Translations under genes and position numbers: made by a program
The notes under the pieces: model-generated
Told to the model about the DNA's origin: nothing
The model's input: only the letters and a program-made list of their open reading frames with translations
Database searches by the model: none
Shown here: piece after piece, positions 7,972-16,583 of the stretch
Position numbering within the stretch: the stretch's first letter is position 1
Layout of the letters: every line of letters starts with the position of its first letter
From: Xanthomonas sp. SI
GTDB taxonomy: Bacteria > Pseudomonadota > Gammaproteobacteria > Xanthomonadales > Xanthomonadaceae
Direction: 5' to 3'
DNA length: 64,000 nt
Assembly: GCF_014236855.1 (NCBI RefSeq)
Contig: NZ_CP051261.1
Location: 3,100,001 to 3,164,000, forward strand

Positions 7972-8612
7972 TGGCCTCCGGATATCGCAGCGGTGGAGTG
8001 GACTTCGACGACCTGTTCGAAGCCGGGACTAGTGGCACCGCCGTCCCTAGCGCGCGATCCGGGGGCGTTCCGCTTCGGTACGCGGCGCTCGGCAGCAGCG
8101 CAAAGCGCCCCGATGTCGGCTACCGCTACAACGGGTCTGACGTGTCAAACCTATGGTTACCGAAGGGCGCGGGTGTCGGATCGCTGCCGATCAACGGGCA
8201 GAACTTCTCAATTGGCGAGACAGTTCCGAACCTGGCAACAGGCAGCTGCGCAATCACTTTCCGCGCAAATCCGGATGGCACCTTCGCGGTGACCCCGGTG
8301 CGCAGCCACGGCGGCAACGGCGCCGTCACTACAGGATCGTGGCTTCCATCTGGGAGTAGCGCAAGCGACTTTCAGATTCAGTTCGAAGCCACAGCCGCTT
8401 CAGGCACAGCAGCGACCATCACGAACGAAGCATCTGCATACCAGGCGCTGACAACCGCACGTGCAATCACTGCGGCGCTCGGCCCGTATGGCAGTAGTGC
8501 CGGTTCGCGCGACTCGGTCACGTCGATCACGATCCGAATCAAGCGGGTATCTTCCGGTTCGGTCGGCGTCACCACGGTGACGTTTTCGCTCGCCGTGGAC
8601 GGCTCGGCATGA
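7971..8612 (+). CDS. Phage virion structural protein (tail-like, probable)
   Basis: 213-aa protein starting MASGYRSGGVDFDDLF. This opening, the repeated GYR/GVD-type units and the later DVSNLWLPKGAG recall structural proteins encoded in tail modules of xanthomonad and related siphophages (family recalled, not searched). The middle and C-terminus are Ser/Thr/Gly-rich beta sequence (VTSITIRIKRVSSGSVGVTT), compatible with a tail fibre or decoration domain. The start overlaps the previous stop, and its stop overlaps the next start (ATGA). A structural role fits its place in the capsid block, but no tail-length genes are present. Confidence 0.6.
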   Translation: MASGYRSGGVDFDDLFEAGTSGTAVPSARSGGVPLRYAALGSSAKRPDVGYRYNGSDVSNLWLPKGAGVGSLPINGQNFSIGETVPNLATGSCAITFRANPDGTFAVTPVRSHGGNGAVTTGSWLPSGSSASDFQIQFEATAASGTAATITNEASAYQALTTARAITAALGPYGSSAGSRDSVTSITIRIKRVSSGSVGVTTVTFSLAVDGSA

Positions 8613-9067
8613 TTGAGCCGGCATCGGAATTTCTTCTTCCGCAATCAGTCCGGGAGGTAGCGACCGTGATCGGCCGCCACCTGGCGCTGCTGCTTGCTGG
8701 CGAGGTTTTCCATAGCAGGGACCGTTGCGCGGATGGCAAGCGCAACGGCCGCCACGGACGCGTGTACATACCTGCTTCGCCGCGCGGGCGAAATTTCGAC
8801 CGCCTGTCGAGCATTGTCGGCGAAGAATCAGCACGCGCGCTGGTTCATGCCCTGGGTGGCAGCGAACTGCGCTTTGGGGCGTGCGCTGCCCTTGTAAACC
8901 GGGTACGTGATGCCAGCGTCCGTGACTACTGGCGCAACTCCACGCTAAGCGCTCGCTGGGTGGCATGGATGCACGACATTACCGAGCGTCAGGTCCGCAA
9001 CATCACAGCTGGCGAGCCGCGTCTCGCCCTGTGCCAAGCTCAGGTCACCGCCCGTGAAGCTGCCTGA
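8609..9067 (+). CDS. Mor-like transcription activator (probable)
   Basis: 152-aa protein coupled to the preceding gene by ATGA. The pattern RVYIPASPR, then VGEESARALVHALGGSELRF, then a C-terminal HTH-like stretch (WVAWMHDITERQVRNI) parallels the Mor/C family of phage middle/late activators. Those have an N-terminal dimerisation part and a C-terminal DNA-binding helix-turn-helix. It would switch on late genes of this element or respond to a helper phage. Encoding it at the end of the block it may regulate implies feedback. The match is by pattern only. Other small HTH regulators are possible. Confidence 0.5.
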   Translation: MIEPASEFLLPQSVREVATVIGRHLALLLAGEVFHSRDRCADGKRNGRHGRVYIPASPRGRNFDRLSSIVGEESARALVHALGGSELRFGACAALVNRVRDASVRDYWRNSTLSARWVAWMHDITERQVRNITAGEPRLALCQAQVTAREAA

Positions 9068-9218
9068 GGTCATCCAGCGTACCGGCCTGTCCGTCGGCGC
9101 GCTCTACCGCGCAATGGCGGCTGGGCGCTTCCCCCTGCCTGTGCGGCGAGGCGGGCGGGTCAGCTGGCGGCGCGCCGAGGTTGAAGCGTGGGTGGACTCC
9201 GTAACACCCGTCCAATAA
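9054..9218 (+). CDS. Second AlpA-like helix-turn-helix protein
   Basis: 54-aa product from a GTG codon inside the end of the Mor-like gene. It begins MKLPEVIQRTGLS, continues VGALYRAMAAGRFPLPV and RVSWRRAEVEAWV, which is the AlpA/excisionase HTH plus wing and closely parallels the protein at 1199-1405. It is the last gene before the element's right end. Excisionase or directionality factor is plausible. It could also act on the palindromes nearby. The element thus carries two members of one family at opposite ends. Confidence 0.75.
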   Translation: MKLPEVIQRTGLSVGALYRAMAAGRFPLPVRRGGRVSWRRAEVEAWVDSVTPVQ

Positions 9219-9219
9219 A

Positions 9220-9241
9220 ACACGGAAACAGACACGGAAAC
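9220..9241. repeat. Direct repeat ACACGGAAAC, two copies
   Basis: ACACGGAAAC at 9220-9229 and 9232-9241, with a 12-bp period, lies between the last gene of the element and the terminator stem. Closely spaced repeats near an attachment end can be integrase arm sites or regulator sites. Confidence 0.5.
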
Positions 9242-9269
9242 GGCCAGATTAATCTGGCCGTTTTTCTTT
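9238..9269. terminator. Terminator at the right end of the element
   Basis: CGGCCAGATT (9241-9250) is followed immediately by AATCTGGCCG (9251-9260), a perfect 20-bp palindrome flanked by AAA and TTTTTCTTT. It terminates rightward transcription from the element and, with the upstream A-run, could work on both strands. It stands 28 bp from the tRNA-Ser. Confidence 0.85.
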
Positions 9270-9296
9270 ATAAATCAATTACTTATAGATTATTAT

Positions 9297-9386
9297 TGGC
9301 GGAGAGAGTGGGATTCGAACCCACGGAAGGTTTGACCCTTCGCCGGTTTTCAAGACCGGTGCCTTAAACCGCTCGGCCATCTCTCC
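9297..9386 (-). tRNA. tRNA-Ser (anticodon UGA)
   Basis: Read on the minus strand, the gene begins GGAGAGA (9386-9380) and ends TCTCTCC, then G and encoded CCA (9297-9300). The anticodon arm CCGGT-CTTGAAA-ACCGG gives UGA, complementary to positions 9350-9352. The T-arm GGTTCGAATCC and a long class II variable arm (CGAAGGGTCAAACCTTCC region) are clear. Its 3' end faces the mobile element, the usual site where P4-type integrases insert while restoring the tRNA. The tRNA is intact. Confidence 0.97.
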
Positions 9387-9556
9387 GATTGCAACCAGAC
9401 TGCGTCACGCTGGACGAACGCATGCAGGATAGTGCCCGTGCCCTGCTCTTTCAGCCGCAACATCATCGTGCAACGTTGGCGGCCGCATCGCCAAAGACAT
9501 CGCGATGCTGCGCCAGCGTGCGGCCGCGCATTTTCGCACGGCCGCGCCGGTTTTGC

Positions 9557-10543
9557 TCAGCCGGCCTCGACCGCCATCGCGCCCAGGGTCGAATGCTTGA
9601 CCTTGATCCGTTCCGGGCAGCCGCTGCAGTCCAGGCGCGAGGCCTCGATCTGGCGCGGCAGGTGCTCGGCGAGGAAGTCGATGAACACGCGTACCGCCGG
9701 CAGCAGGCCGCGGCGCGAGGCGAACACGGCGTGGCAGATGCCCTGCGGCAGCGACCATTCCGGCAGCACCACTTCCAGTTCGCCGTTGCGCACGGCGTCG
9801 GCGCAGACCGTTTCCGGCAGCAGGGTGATGCCGAAGCCGTCCTTGACCATCGACTGCAACAGCGGGAAGTCGAAGCCGGCCACGCGTGGCTGCAGGTCGA
9901 CGCGGCGCACTTCGCCGGCCGGTCCGTGCAGTTCCCAGCGCTGCCTTGCCTCGTCCTCGCTGATGCTCAAGGTCACGTGCGAAGCCAGTTCTTCCGGATC
10001 CTTCGGACGGCCGGCGCGGTCAAGGTACTTGGGACTGGCGACCAGCAGTTCCTGCACCTGGCCGAAGCTGCGCATCACCAGGCTGCCGTCGTCGTCCAGG
10101 CGCGAGCGCACGCGCAGCGCGACATCGTAGCCTTCGTTGATGATGTCCACGCGGCGGTTGCTGATGTTCAGCTGCAGGCGCACTTTCGGGTATTGGTCGA
10201 GGAACATCGGCAGCAGCTTGGGCAGCTGCATCTGCGCCAGCGACACCGGCACGCTGACCCGCACCAGGCCGCGTGGCTCGGCGCTGAGCCGGTCCACCAC
10301 CTCGCGCGCGGCCTGCGCCTCGGCCAGCATCGTCTGCGCGTGGCGATGCACGCTCATGCCCAGGTCGGTGACCGCGAAGCGGCGTGTGGAGCGCTGCAGC
10401 AGGCGCACGCCCAGATCGGTTTCCAGTTGGCTGATGCGGCGGCTCAGGCGCGACTTGGGAATGCCCAGGGCGCGCTCGGCGGCGGCGAAACCGCCGTGAT
10501 CGACCACCATCGCGAAGTAGTACAGGTCGTTGAGATCGTGCAT
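9557..10543 (-). CDS. LysR-family transcriptional regulator
   Basis: 328-aa LysR-type regulator. It has an N-terminal winged HTH (residues ~3-60, with FAAAERALGIPKSRLSRRI) and a type-2 periplasmic-binding-like effector domain (~90-300). The C-terminus carries a Cys pair (RLDCSGCPERI) that is uncommon and could be redox- or metal-sensitive; this is speculative. The gene is alone on the minus strand between the tRNA and a 564-bp gap, so no divergent target identifies its regulon. Members of this subgroup often control quinone- or oxidative-stress genes. The effector is unknown. Confidence 0.92.
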   Translation of the reverse strand: MHDLNDLYYFAMVVDHGGFAAAERALGIPKSRLSRRISQLETDLGVRLLQRSTRRFAVTDLGMSVHRHAQTMLAEAQAAREVVDRLSAEPRGLVRVSVPVSLAQMQLPKLLPMFLDQYPKVRLQLNISNRRVDIINEGYDVALRVRSRLDDDGSLVMRSFGQVQELLVASPKYLDRAGRPKDPEELASHVTLSISEDEARQRWELHGPAGEVRRVDLQPRVAGFDFPLLQSMVKDGFGITLLPETVCADAVRNGELEVVLPEWSLPQGICHAVFASRRGLLPAVRVFIDFLAEHLPRQIEASRLDCSGCPERIKVKHSTLGAMAVEAG

Positions 10544-11107
10544 GTTCTTTCGATATTTAGAACGATGGATGAAATCGCGTTGGGGTCATTCTACTCCCAC
10601 AACGATCAAGGCTGTGCAATCGGACCGGACTGGCATGGCACGTTCGCAGGCGCAGCCGTGGGCCCGTTCCGGCAGCAACGACGCAGCGGCCTCCCGCTTC
10701 GCGACAGCGCGATCGCGTGAGTGCCCTGCCCCGGCCTGTTCTTTGGCTGCTAGGTCCGTTCGCAGCGATTCAAGCATGGAGCGGCAACGGCGTCTTGGTT
10801 GCCGGTGCGCCGATACGATCGAACGCGCCTGGCCCCGGACGCAGACGATCGAAGTGCCGGAGATGGCAGGTCGGATGGAAATCTAGCCTGGGGATGAGCT
10901 AATGCGCAGCCACGGCATCGGCGCAGCGGCCGAGCACGGGATGCCGAGCCGAAGCGGTTTTCGTCAACTGGCAACGACTGTGGGAGCGACTTCAGCCGCG
11001 ACAGGCTTTCTCGGTAATGCCCGTCGCGACTGAAGTCGCTCCCACAGATACCGCCGGATACTTTGCTGCAAGACCGGCCGCTGCGCAGCGTGCGCAGGGC
11101 CTGCGGC
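10544..11107. other. Gap without a gene; REP hairpin at 10978-11047
   Basis: No reading frame here looks coding. The only recognisable item is a dispersed palindrome at 10978-11047. CTGTGGGAGCGACTTCAG followed by CCGCGAC pairs with GTCGCGACTGAAGTCGCTCC and CACAG across a ~20-nt loop. Part of the left half must hold the LysR-gene promoter. Confidence 0.7.
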
Positions 11108-12421
<1,314 letters not shown>

Positions 12422-12530
12422 TTATCGCCTGTCGGCCGCGCTTTTGCCGAAACTAAGGAGGCCGCGCCCCGCTGCGCACCCGATTAACCGCGGCTATGCC
12501 AGAATCCAGCGGTTCCCTACGGTGAGTCCC

Positions 12531-13190
12531 ATGTCCACGTCGCCTCCGTCCTCCAACACCGGCATCGTGCTGCGCGTGCCGCGCCGCCTCCTCGTGATCG
12601 TCGGCATCGCCTTCTGCGCAGGGTTGCTGCTGTTCCTGGCGGTATGGCTGGTCGGGCGCAAGGACAACGACTTCTACAAGCCGCAGCCGGCGCAGGTGCA
12701 GCAGGATGCGGCGGAGATCAAGCCGCTGCCCGAACCCCTGCCCGCCGGCAGCGGCGCCAGCGACATGCCGCAGGCCAAGCCGCCGGCAGCGGAAGATGCG
12801 CCGAAACTGGTCGAGACCGCGCCGCCTGCCCCGCCTCCCGCCGATGCGATGGCGCCGGTGCCGGGCGGCACCGAAGGCGCTGCTGCGGGGACGAACGGCA
12901 CCGCGCTGGCGCCGGGCGATCGTCCGGTGCCGCTGGAAGGGCAACCGCCGCCGCGCTATCCGTCGGCGGCCTTGCGCCGTGGCGACAGCGGTACGGTGGT
13001 GGTGCGGGTAGAGGTGGACGCCAGCGGCACCCCCGGTGGCGTAGCCCTGGTCAAGCGCAGCGGTTCGCGCGAACTGGATCGCGCGGCGATGGAAGCCGTG
13101 CGCCGTTGGCGCTTCCGCCCGGCGCAGCAGAAGGGTCAGGCGGTCGCCGGCAGCCTCGAGATTCCGTTCGATTTCAAGCCGACTCAGTAA
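12531..13190 (+). CDS. TonB-like energy transducer
   Basis: 219-aa inner-membrane protein with a short cytoplasmic tail, one membrane span (residues ~19-45, LLVIVGIAFCAGLLLFLAVW), a Pro/Ala-rich periplasmic linker and a C-terminal TonB domain (PPRYPSAALRRGDSGTVVV ... MEAVRRWRFRPA). Such proteins couple the proton gradient, through ExbBD, to outer-membrane receptors or other machines. No exbB/exbD is adjacent, so it is one of several solo TonB paralogues typical of xanthomonads. The ATG at 12531 puts the membrane span at the expected place. The frame is open further upstream but overlaps serS. Confidence 0.88.
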   Translation: MSTSPPSSNTGIVLRVPRRLLVIVGIAFCAGLLLFLAVWLVGRKDNDFYKPQPAQVQQDAAEIKPLPEPLPAGSGASDMPQAKPPAAEDAPKLVETAPPAPPPADAMAPVPGGTEGAAAGTNGTALAPGDRPVPLEGQPPPRYPSAALRRGDSGTVVVRVEVDASGTPGGVALVKRSGSRELDRAAMEAVRRWRFRPAQQKGQAVAGSLEIPFDFKPTQ

Positions 13191-13296
13191 GCTGAACCAA
13201 GCTTGTGGCGCGCGCCGCGCGTTCACAGGTGGCTGACACATCCTGAACAGGATCGAGGCAAGACTGGTCGCGTCCTCAAGACGCAGGAGCACGACT

Positions 13297-13521
13297 ATGT
13301 CGAGACCGCACGATACCCAGGAGTTGTACTCGCGCTCGCGGGAAACCGATGCCGGGGTACGTTCGCATGCCCATCGCGGCTCACCTTGGGCATGGATCAT
13401 TGTGGTCGCGCTGGTACTGACGGCCGGCGGCTGGTGGCTGAGCCGCGATCGCGCAGACCAGGTCCCCGCCAATACCCCGGCCCCGGCGACGCCCGCCAAC
13501 GATCCGCCGCGCGCTCCGTAG
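13297..13521 (+). CDS. Small single-span membrane protein, unknown
   Basis: 74-aa protein preceded by AGGAG 7 nt before its ATG. A polar, charged N-terminus is followed by one strongly hydrophobic span (WAWIIVVALVLTAGGWWL, residues ~31-48) and a Pro/Ala/Asn-rich tail. The clear ribosome site and the terminator after it support translation. It may be co-transcribed with the TonB-like gene 106 bp upstream. Function not recognised. Confidence 0.7.
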   Translation: MSRPHDTQELYSRSRETDAGVRSHAHRGSPWAWIIVVALVLTAGGWWLSRDRADQVPANTPAPATPANDPPRAP

Positions 13522-13577
13522 CCGCGCACTCACTAGTTTCGCCATTCGCCTGGCAATCGATTCCGTGAGATTTACGC

Positions 13578-13612
13578 GCCGCGGCCTGCGCTCTGCAGGC
13601 CGCGGCCATTTT
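13578..13612. terminator. Bidirectional terminator between small membrane gene and aroA
   Basis: GCCGCGGCCTGC (13578-13589) pairs with GCAGGCCGCGGC (13595-13606) around a 5-nt loop, followed by CATTTTT. It lies between the stop of the rightward gene at 13521 and the aroA stop at 13613, so it can serve both converging transcripts. Confidence 0.85.
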
Positions 13613-14926
13613 TCACTCGCTAGCGACCAACCCGAATCCGGCATTGCGCGCCAGCGTGTCGAAGCCCGGGAACGAGGTCGCCACGTTGGCCACATCGTTG
13701 ATCCGCACCTCGCCATCGGCCAGCTGGCCGGCAATGGCGAACGCCATCGCGATGCGATGGTCGCCATGGCTTTCGATCACCCCGCCACCCAGCGGACCGC
13801 CATGGATCGTGGCGCCGTCGGGCGTCTCGTCCACCACGATGCCCAGGCTACGCAGGCCGGTGGCCATCGCGGCCAAGCGGTCGGATTCCTTGACCCGCAG
13901 CTCGGCCGCGCCGGTGACCAAGGTCTGGCCCTGCGCGGCGGCCGCGGCGACGAACAGCGCCGGGAACTCGTCGATCATGTCCGGCACCACCGCTTCGGGA
14001 ATCTGTGCCCCGCGCAGCGGCGCGTAGCGCACGCGCAAGTCGGCCACCGGCTCGCCGCCATGTTCGCTGTGATTGTGCTCGACGATGTCCGCGCCCATCA
14101 GCCGCAGCGCCGCGAGCAGGCCGGTGCGGCGCGGATTGAGGCCGACCGCGCGCAGGGTGATGTCCGAACCGGGAACGATGCTGGCGGCGACGATGAAGAA
14201 CGCTGCCGAGGAGAAATCGGCCGGCACCGCGATGTCGGTGGCGCGCAGCCGCTGGCCGCCGCGCAGGCGCGCGTGGCCGGGTTCGAACGCGATCTCCACG
14301 CCGAACGCGGACAGCATGCGCTCGGTGTAGTCGCGGGTCGGATGCGGTTCCTGCACCGAAGTGACGCCATCGGCATACAGCCCGGCCAACAGCACCGCCG
14401 ACTTGACCTGGGCGCTGGCTACGGGAGAGACGAACTCGATGCCATGCAAAGGCTGCCCGCCATGGATACGCAGCGGCGGCACGCCGTTGGCATCGGTATC
14501 GATGCGCGCGCCCATCAGCGCCAACGGCTCGGTCACCCGGCGCATCGGCCGCTTCGAAAGCGACGCGTCGCCGACCAGCACACTATCGAACGGCTGCGCG
14601 GCCAGTAAGCCGGCGAGCAGCCGCATCCCGGTGCCGGCATTGCCGCAATCCAGTTCGCCCTGCGGCGCCTGCAAGCCATCGACGCCGACCCCGTGGACGA
14701 TCCGCTGCGACGGCGACGGCGTCTCGATCCTGACCCCGAGCCTGGCGAAGATCGCCGCGGTCGAGCGCGTGTCCTCGCCCTCCAGGAACCCATCGATATG
14801 CGACACCCCATCGGCCAGCGCCGCGAACATCACCGCCCGATGCGAGACCGACTTATCGCCCGGCACATTCAACGTCCCCTGCAAAGCAGAGCCCTTCGTC
14901 GCGATCCAGTACTGCTCGTTGCTCAT
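13613..14926 (-). CDS. aroA: 3-phosphoshikimate 1-carboxyvinyltransferase (EPSP synthase)
   Basis: Sixth step of the shikimate pathway: shikimate-3-phosphate plus PEP to EPSP. 437 aa from MSNEQYW, chosen because AGGA stands ~7 nt before this ATG; an in-frame ATG 33 nt upstream has no site. Visible signatures are PGDKSVSHRAVMFAAL near the N-terminus, DCGNAGTGMRLLAGLLA, RVKESDRLAAMATGL and GDHRIAMAFAIAGQ. It is the last gene of the leftward serC-pheA-aroA set, separated from pheA by a ~390-bp structured repeat region. Confidence 0.97.
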   Translation of the reverse strand: MSNEQYWIATKGSALQGTLNVPGDKSVSHRAVMFAALADGVSHIDGFLEGEDTRSTAAIFARLGVRIETPSPSQRIVHGVGVDGLQAPQGELDCGNAGTGMRLLAGLLAAQPFDSVLVGDASLSKRPMRRVTEPLALMGARIDTDANGVPPLRIHGGQPLHGIEFVSPVASAQVKSAVLLAGLYADGVTSVQEPHPTRDYTERMLSAFGVEIAFEPGHARLRGGQRLRATDIAVPADFSSAAFFIVAASIVPGSDITLRAVGLNPRRTGLLAALRLMGADIVEHNHSEHGGEPVADLRVRYAPLRGAQIPEAVVPDMIDEFPALFVAAAAAQGQTLVTGAAELRVKESDRLAAMATGLRSLGIVVDETPDGATIHGGPLGGGVIESHGDHRIAMAFAIAGQLADGEVRINDVANVATSFPGFDTLARNAGFGLVASE

Positions 14927-15039
14927 CACCGTTCCTGAGATTGCCGTCGTCACCCGCAAGCGGGCCTCGCTGTTGATCTTGCTACTGCCGTTGATTTTGA
15001 CGTTGCCGTTGCTGCAGCTGTTGCCGTTTGCTCTTCAGG

Positions 15040-15241
15040 GGTCCCCATTGAGGGTCGGCGAGCAGCCTGGGAACAACCCCGCAGGGGCGGCGCGCAGGAT
15101 GCGCGTCGTTTTTCGCTGGCACATGGATGTGCCATCGAAAAATCCCAGGTTGCTCGCGGACCCCGCGCGCAGCGCGGGGCGACCCGACTGGGGCGGCCTT
15201 TCTTTTGCTTACTTTTCTTTGGCCGTACAAAGAAAAGTAAG
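15040..15241. repeat. Large structured repeat element between pheA and aroA
   Basis: A chain of nested hairpins. The outer pair GAGCAGCCTGGGA (15060-15072) with TCCCAGGTTGCTC (15143-15155) encloses CCCC-GCA-GGGG, CGCGC/GCGCG, and TTTTTCG...CGAAAAA surrounding GGCACAT/ATGTGCC. Then come CCCCGCGCG/CGCGGGG and a perfect 14-bp hairpin, CTTACTTTTCTTTG (15208-15221) with CAAAGAAAAGTAAG (15228-15241). I recognise this as a dispersed intergenic element of xanthomonads. No gene lies in 14927-15314. Confidence 0.7.
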
Positions 15242-15314
15242 TCGCGCAACGCGCGAAAGCTCTTGCTATTGCCCTTGCTTCGGTTCTGCAGCTACGCCAG
15301 CTGCATCAGAACGA

Positions 15315-16505
15315 TCAAGGCACCGCCACAGGATAAGACCCCAACACCTTGATCTGCGCCGAATGCGCCTTCAACTCCGCCAGCGCCTGCTTCATCGACT
15401 CGTCCTCCACATGCCCGGCCAGATCGATGAAGAACCCATACTCCCACTTCGCCTGATGCGAAGGCCGCGACTCGATCCGGTTCATGCTGATCCCATGCCG
15501 CGCGAACGGACTGAGCACATCGAACAGCGCACCCGGCTTGTCGTGGATGAACACCAACACCGACGTGCGATCGTGCCCCGACGGCGGAAAGATCTGCCGG
15601 CCGATCACCAGAAAGCGCGTCGTATTGTCGTCGTCGTCCTCGATCGACTTCATGATCACCTTCTTCAGCGCGTACACATGCGCCGCACTCTCCCCGCCGA
15701 TCGCCGCCGCATCCTCCGCATTGCGCGCGCGCCGCGCGCCCTCCGCATTGCTCGACACCGGGATCTTTTCCACCTTCGGCAGATGCGCGCGCAGCCAGCC
15801 AGCGGTCTGCGCGAACGACTGCGGATGCGCATAGATGCGCTCGATCGCATCGAGCCGGCCGGTGCGCGACAGCAGATACTGGTGCACGCGCAGCTCGGTC
15901 TCGCCGCAGATCTTCAGGTTCGAGGTCAGGAACATGTCCAGCGTGACCTGGATCGTACCCTGCCCGGAATTCTCGACCGGCACCACGCCGAAATCGGCGT
16001 TGCCGCTCTCCACTTCCTGGAACACTTCCTCGATCGTCGCCATCGGCAGGCCCACCGCCGAGCGGCCGAAATGCTTGAGCACCGCCTGCTGGCTGAAGGT
16101 GCCTTCCGGGCCGAGATAGCCGATCTTCAGCGGCTCCTGCTGCGCCAGGCAGGCAGACATGATCTCGCGAAACACGTGCACCAGCACTTCGTCGCTGAGC
16201 GGGCCCTGGTTGCGGTCCACCACCATGCGCAGCACCTGTGCCTCGCGCTCGGGGCGGTAGTAGTCCACCGCCGCGGCGAGCTTGCCCTTGGCCTTGCCGA
16301 CCTGATGCGCGAACTGCGCGCGCTCGGCGATCAGCGCCTGGATGGTGCGGTCGATCTGGTCGATCTTGGCGCGCACGTCGGCCAGCGCCGGCGCCGCGGC
16401 CGCGGGCTTGGCGATGGCGGTCGATTTCGGCTCGGCCGGCTTGGTCTTGACCGGCTTGCTCGATTCGGCGTCTGCGGTTCGGGATTTGTTCGGCTTTGCG
16501 GCCAT
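15315..16505 (-). CDS. pheA: Chorismate mutase / prephenate dehydratase
   Basis: Bifunctional enzyme making phenylpyruvate from chorismate. 396 aa, slightly longer than usual because of a ~40-residue Lys/Ala/Pro-rich N-terminal extension (MAAKPNKSRTADAESSKPV). Chorismate mutase domain ~40-125 (RAKIDQIDRTIQALIAERAQ). Prephenate dehydratase ~125-305 (GYLGPEGTFSQQAVLKHF, VPVENSGQGTIQVT, NTTRFLVIG). C-terminal ACT domain from ~315 with ESRP, the phenylalanine-binding element for feedback inhibition. Middle gene of serC-pheA-aroA. The gap to serC is 78 bp and contains half of a REP palindrome. Confidence 0.97.
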   Translation of the reverse strand: MAAKPNKSRTADAESSKPVKTKPAEPKSTAIAKPAAAAPALADVRAKIDQIDRTIQALIAERAQFAHQVGKAKGKLAAAVDYYRPEREAQVLRMVVDRNQGPLSDEVLVHVFREIMSACLAQQEPLKIGYLGPEGTFSQQAVLKHFGRSAVGLPMATIEEVFQEVESGNADFGVVPVENSGQGTIQVTLDMFLTSNLKICGETELRVHQYLLSRTGRLDAIERIYAHPQSFAQTAGWLRAHLPKVEKIPVSSNAEGARRARNAEDAAAIGGESAAHVYALKKVIMKSIEDDDDNTTRFLVIGRQIFPPSGHDRTSVLVFIHDKPGALFDVLSPFARHGISMNRIESRPSHQAKWEYGFFIDLAGHVEDESMKQALAELKAHSAQIKVLGSYPVAVP

Positions 16506-16546
16506 GGATCGTGGTTCCTCGATGTTCCGGAGTGCTGCGGGCGATC

Positions 16547-16573
16547 CGGTCGCGGCTGAAGCTGCTCCTACAG
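16547..16573. repeat. Half REP palindrome between serC and pheA
   Basis: CGGTCGCGGCTGAAGCTGCT followed by CCTACAG matches one arm of the GTAGGAGCGGCTTCAGCCG-type palindrome seen complete at 32229-32296. Confidence 0.65.
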
Positions 16574-16583
16574 TGGGGATGAC

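Noticed and set aside
1..9386. Complete prophage
   Set aside because: Portal, terminase, tape-measure, lysis and tail-assembly genes are missing in the space available.
9389..10720. 443-codon plus-strand frame opposite the LysR gene
   Set aside because: No motif or ribosome site; the minus strand has a clear LysR protein.
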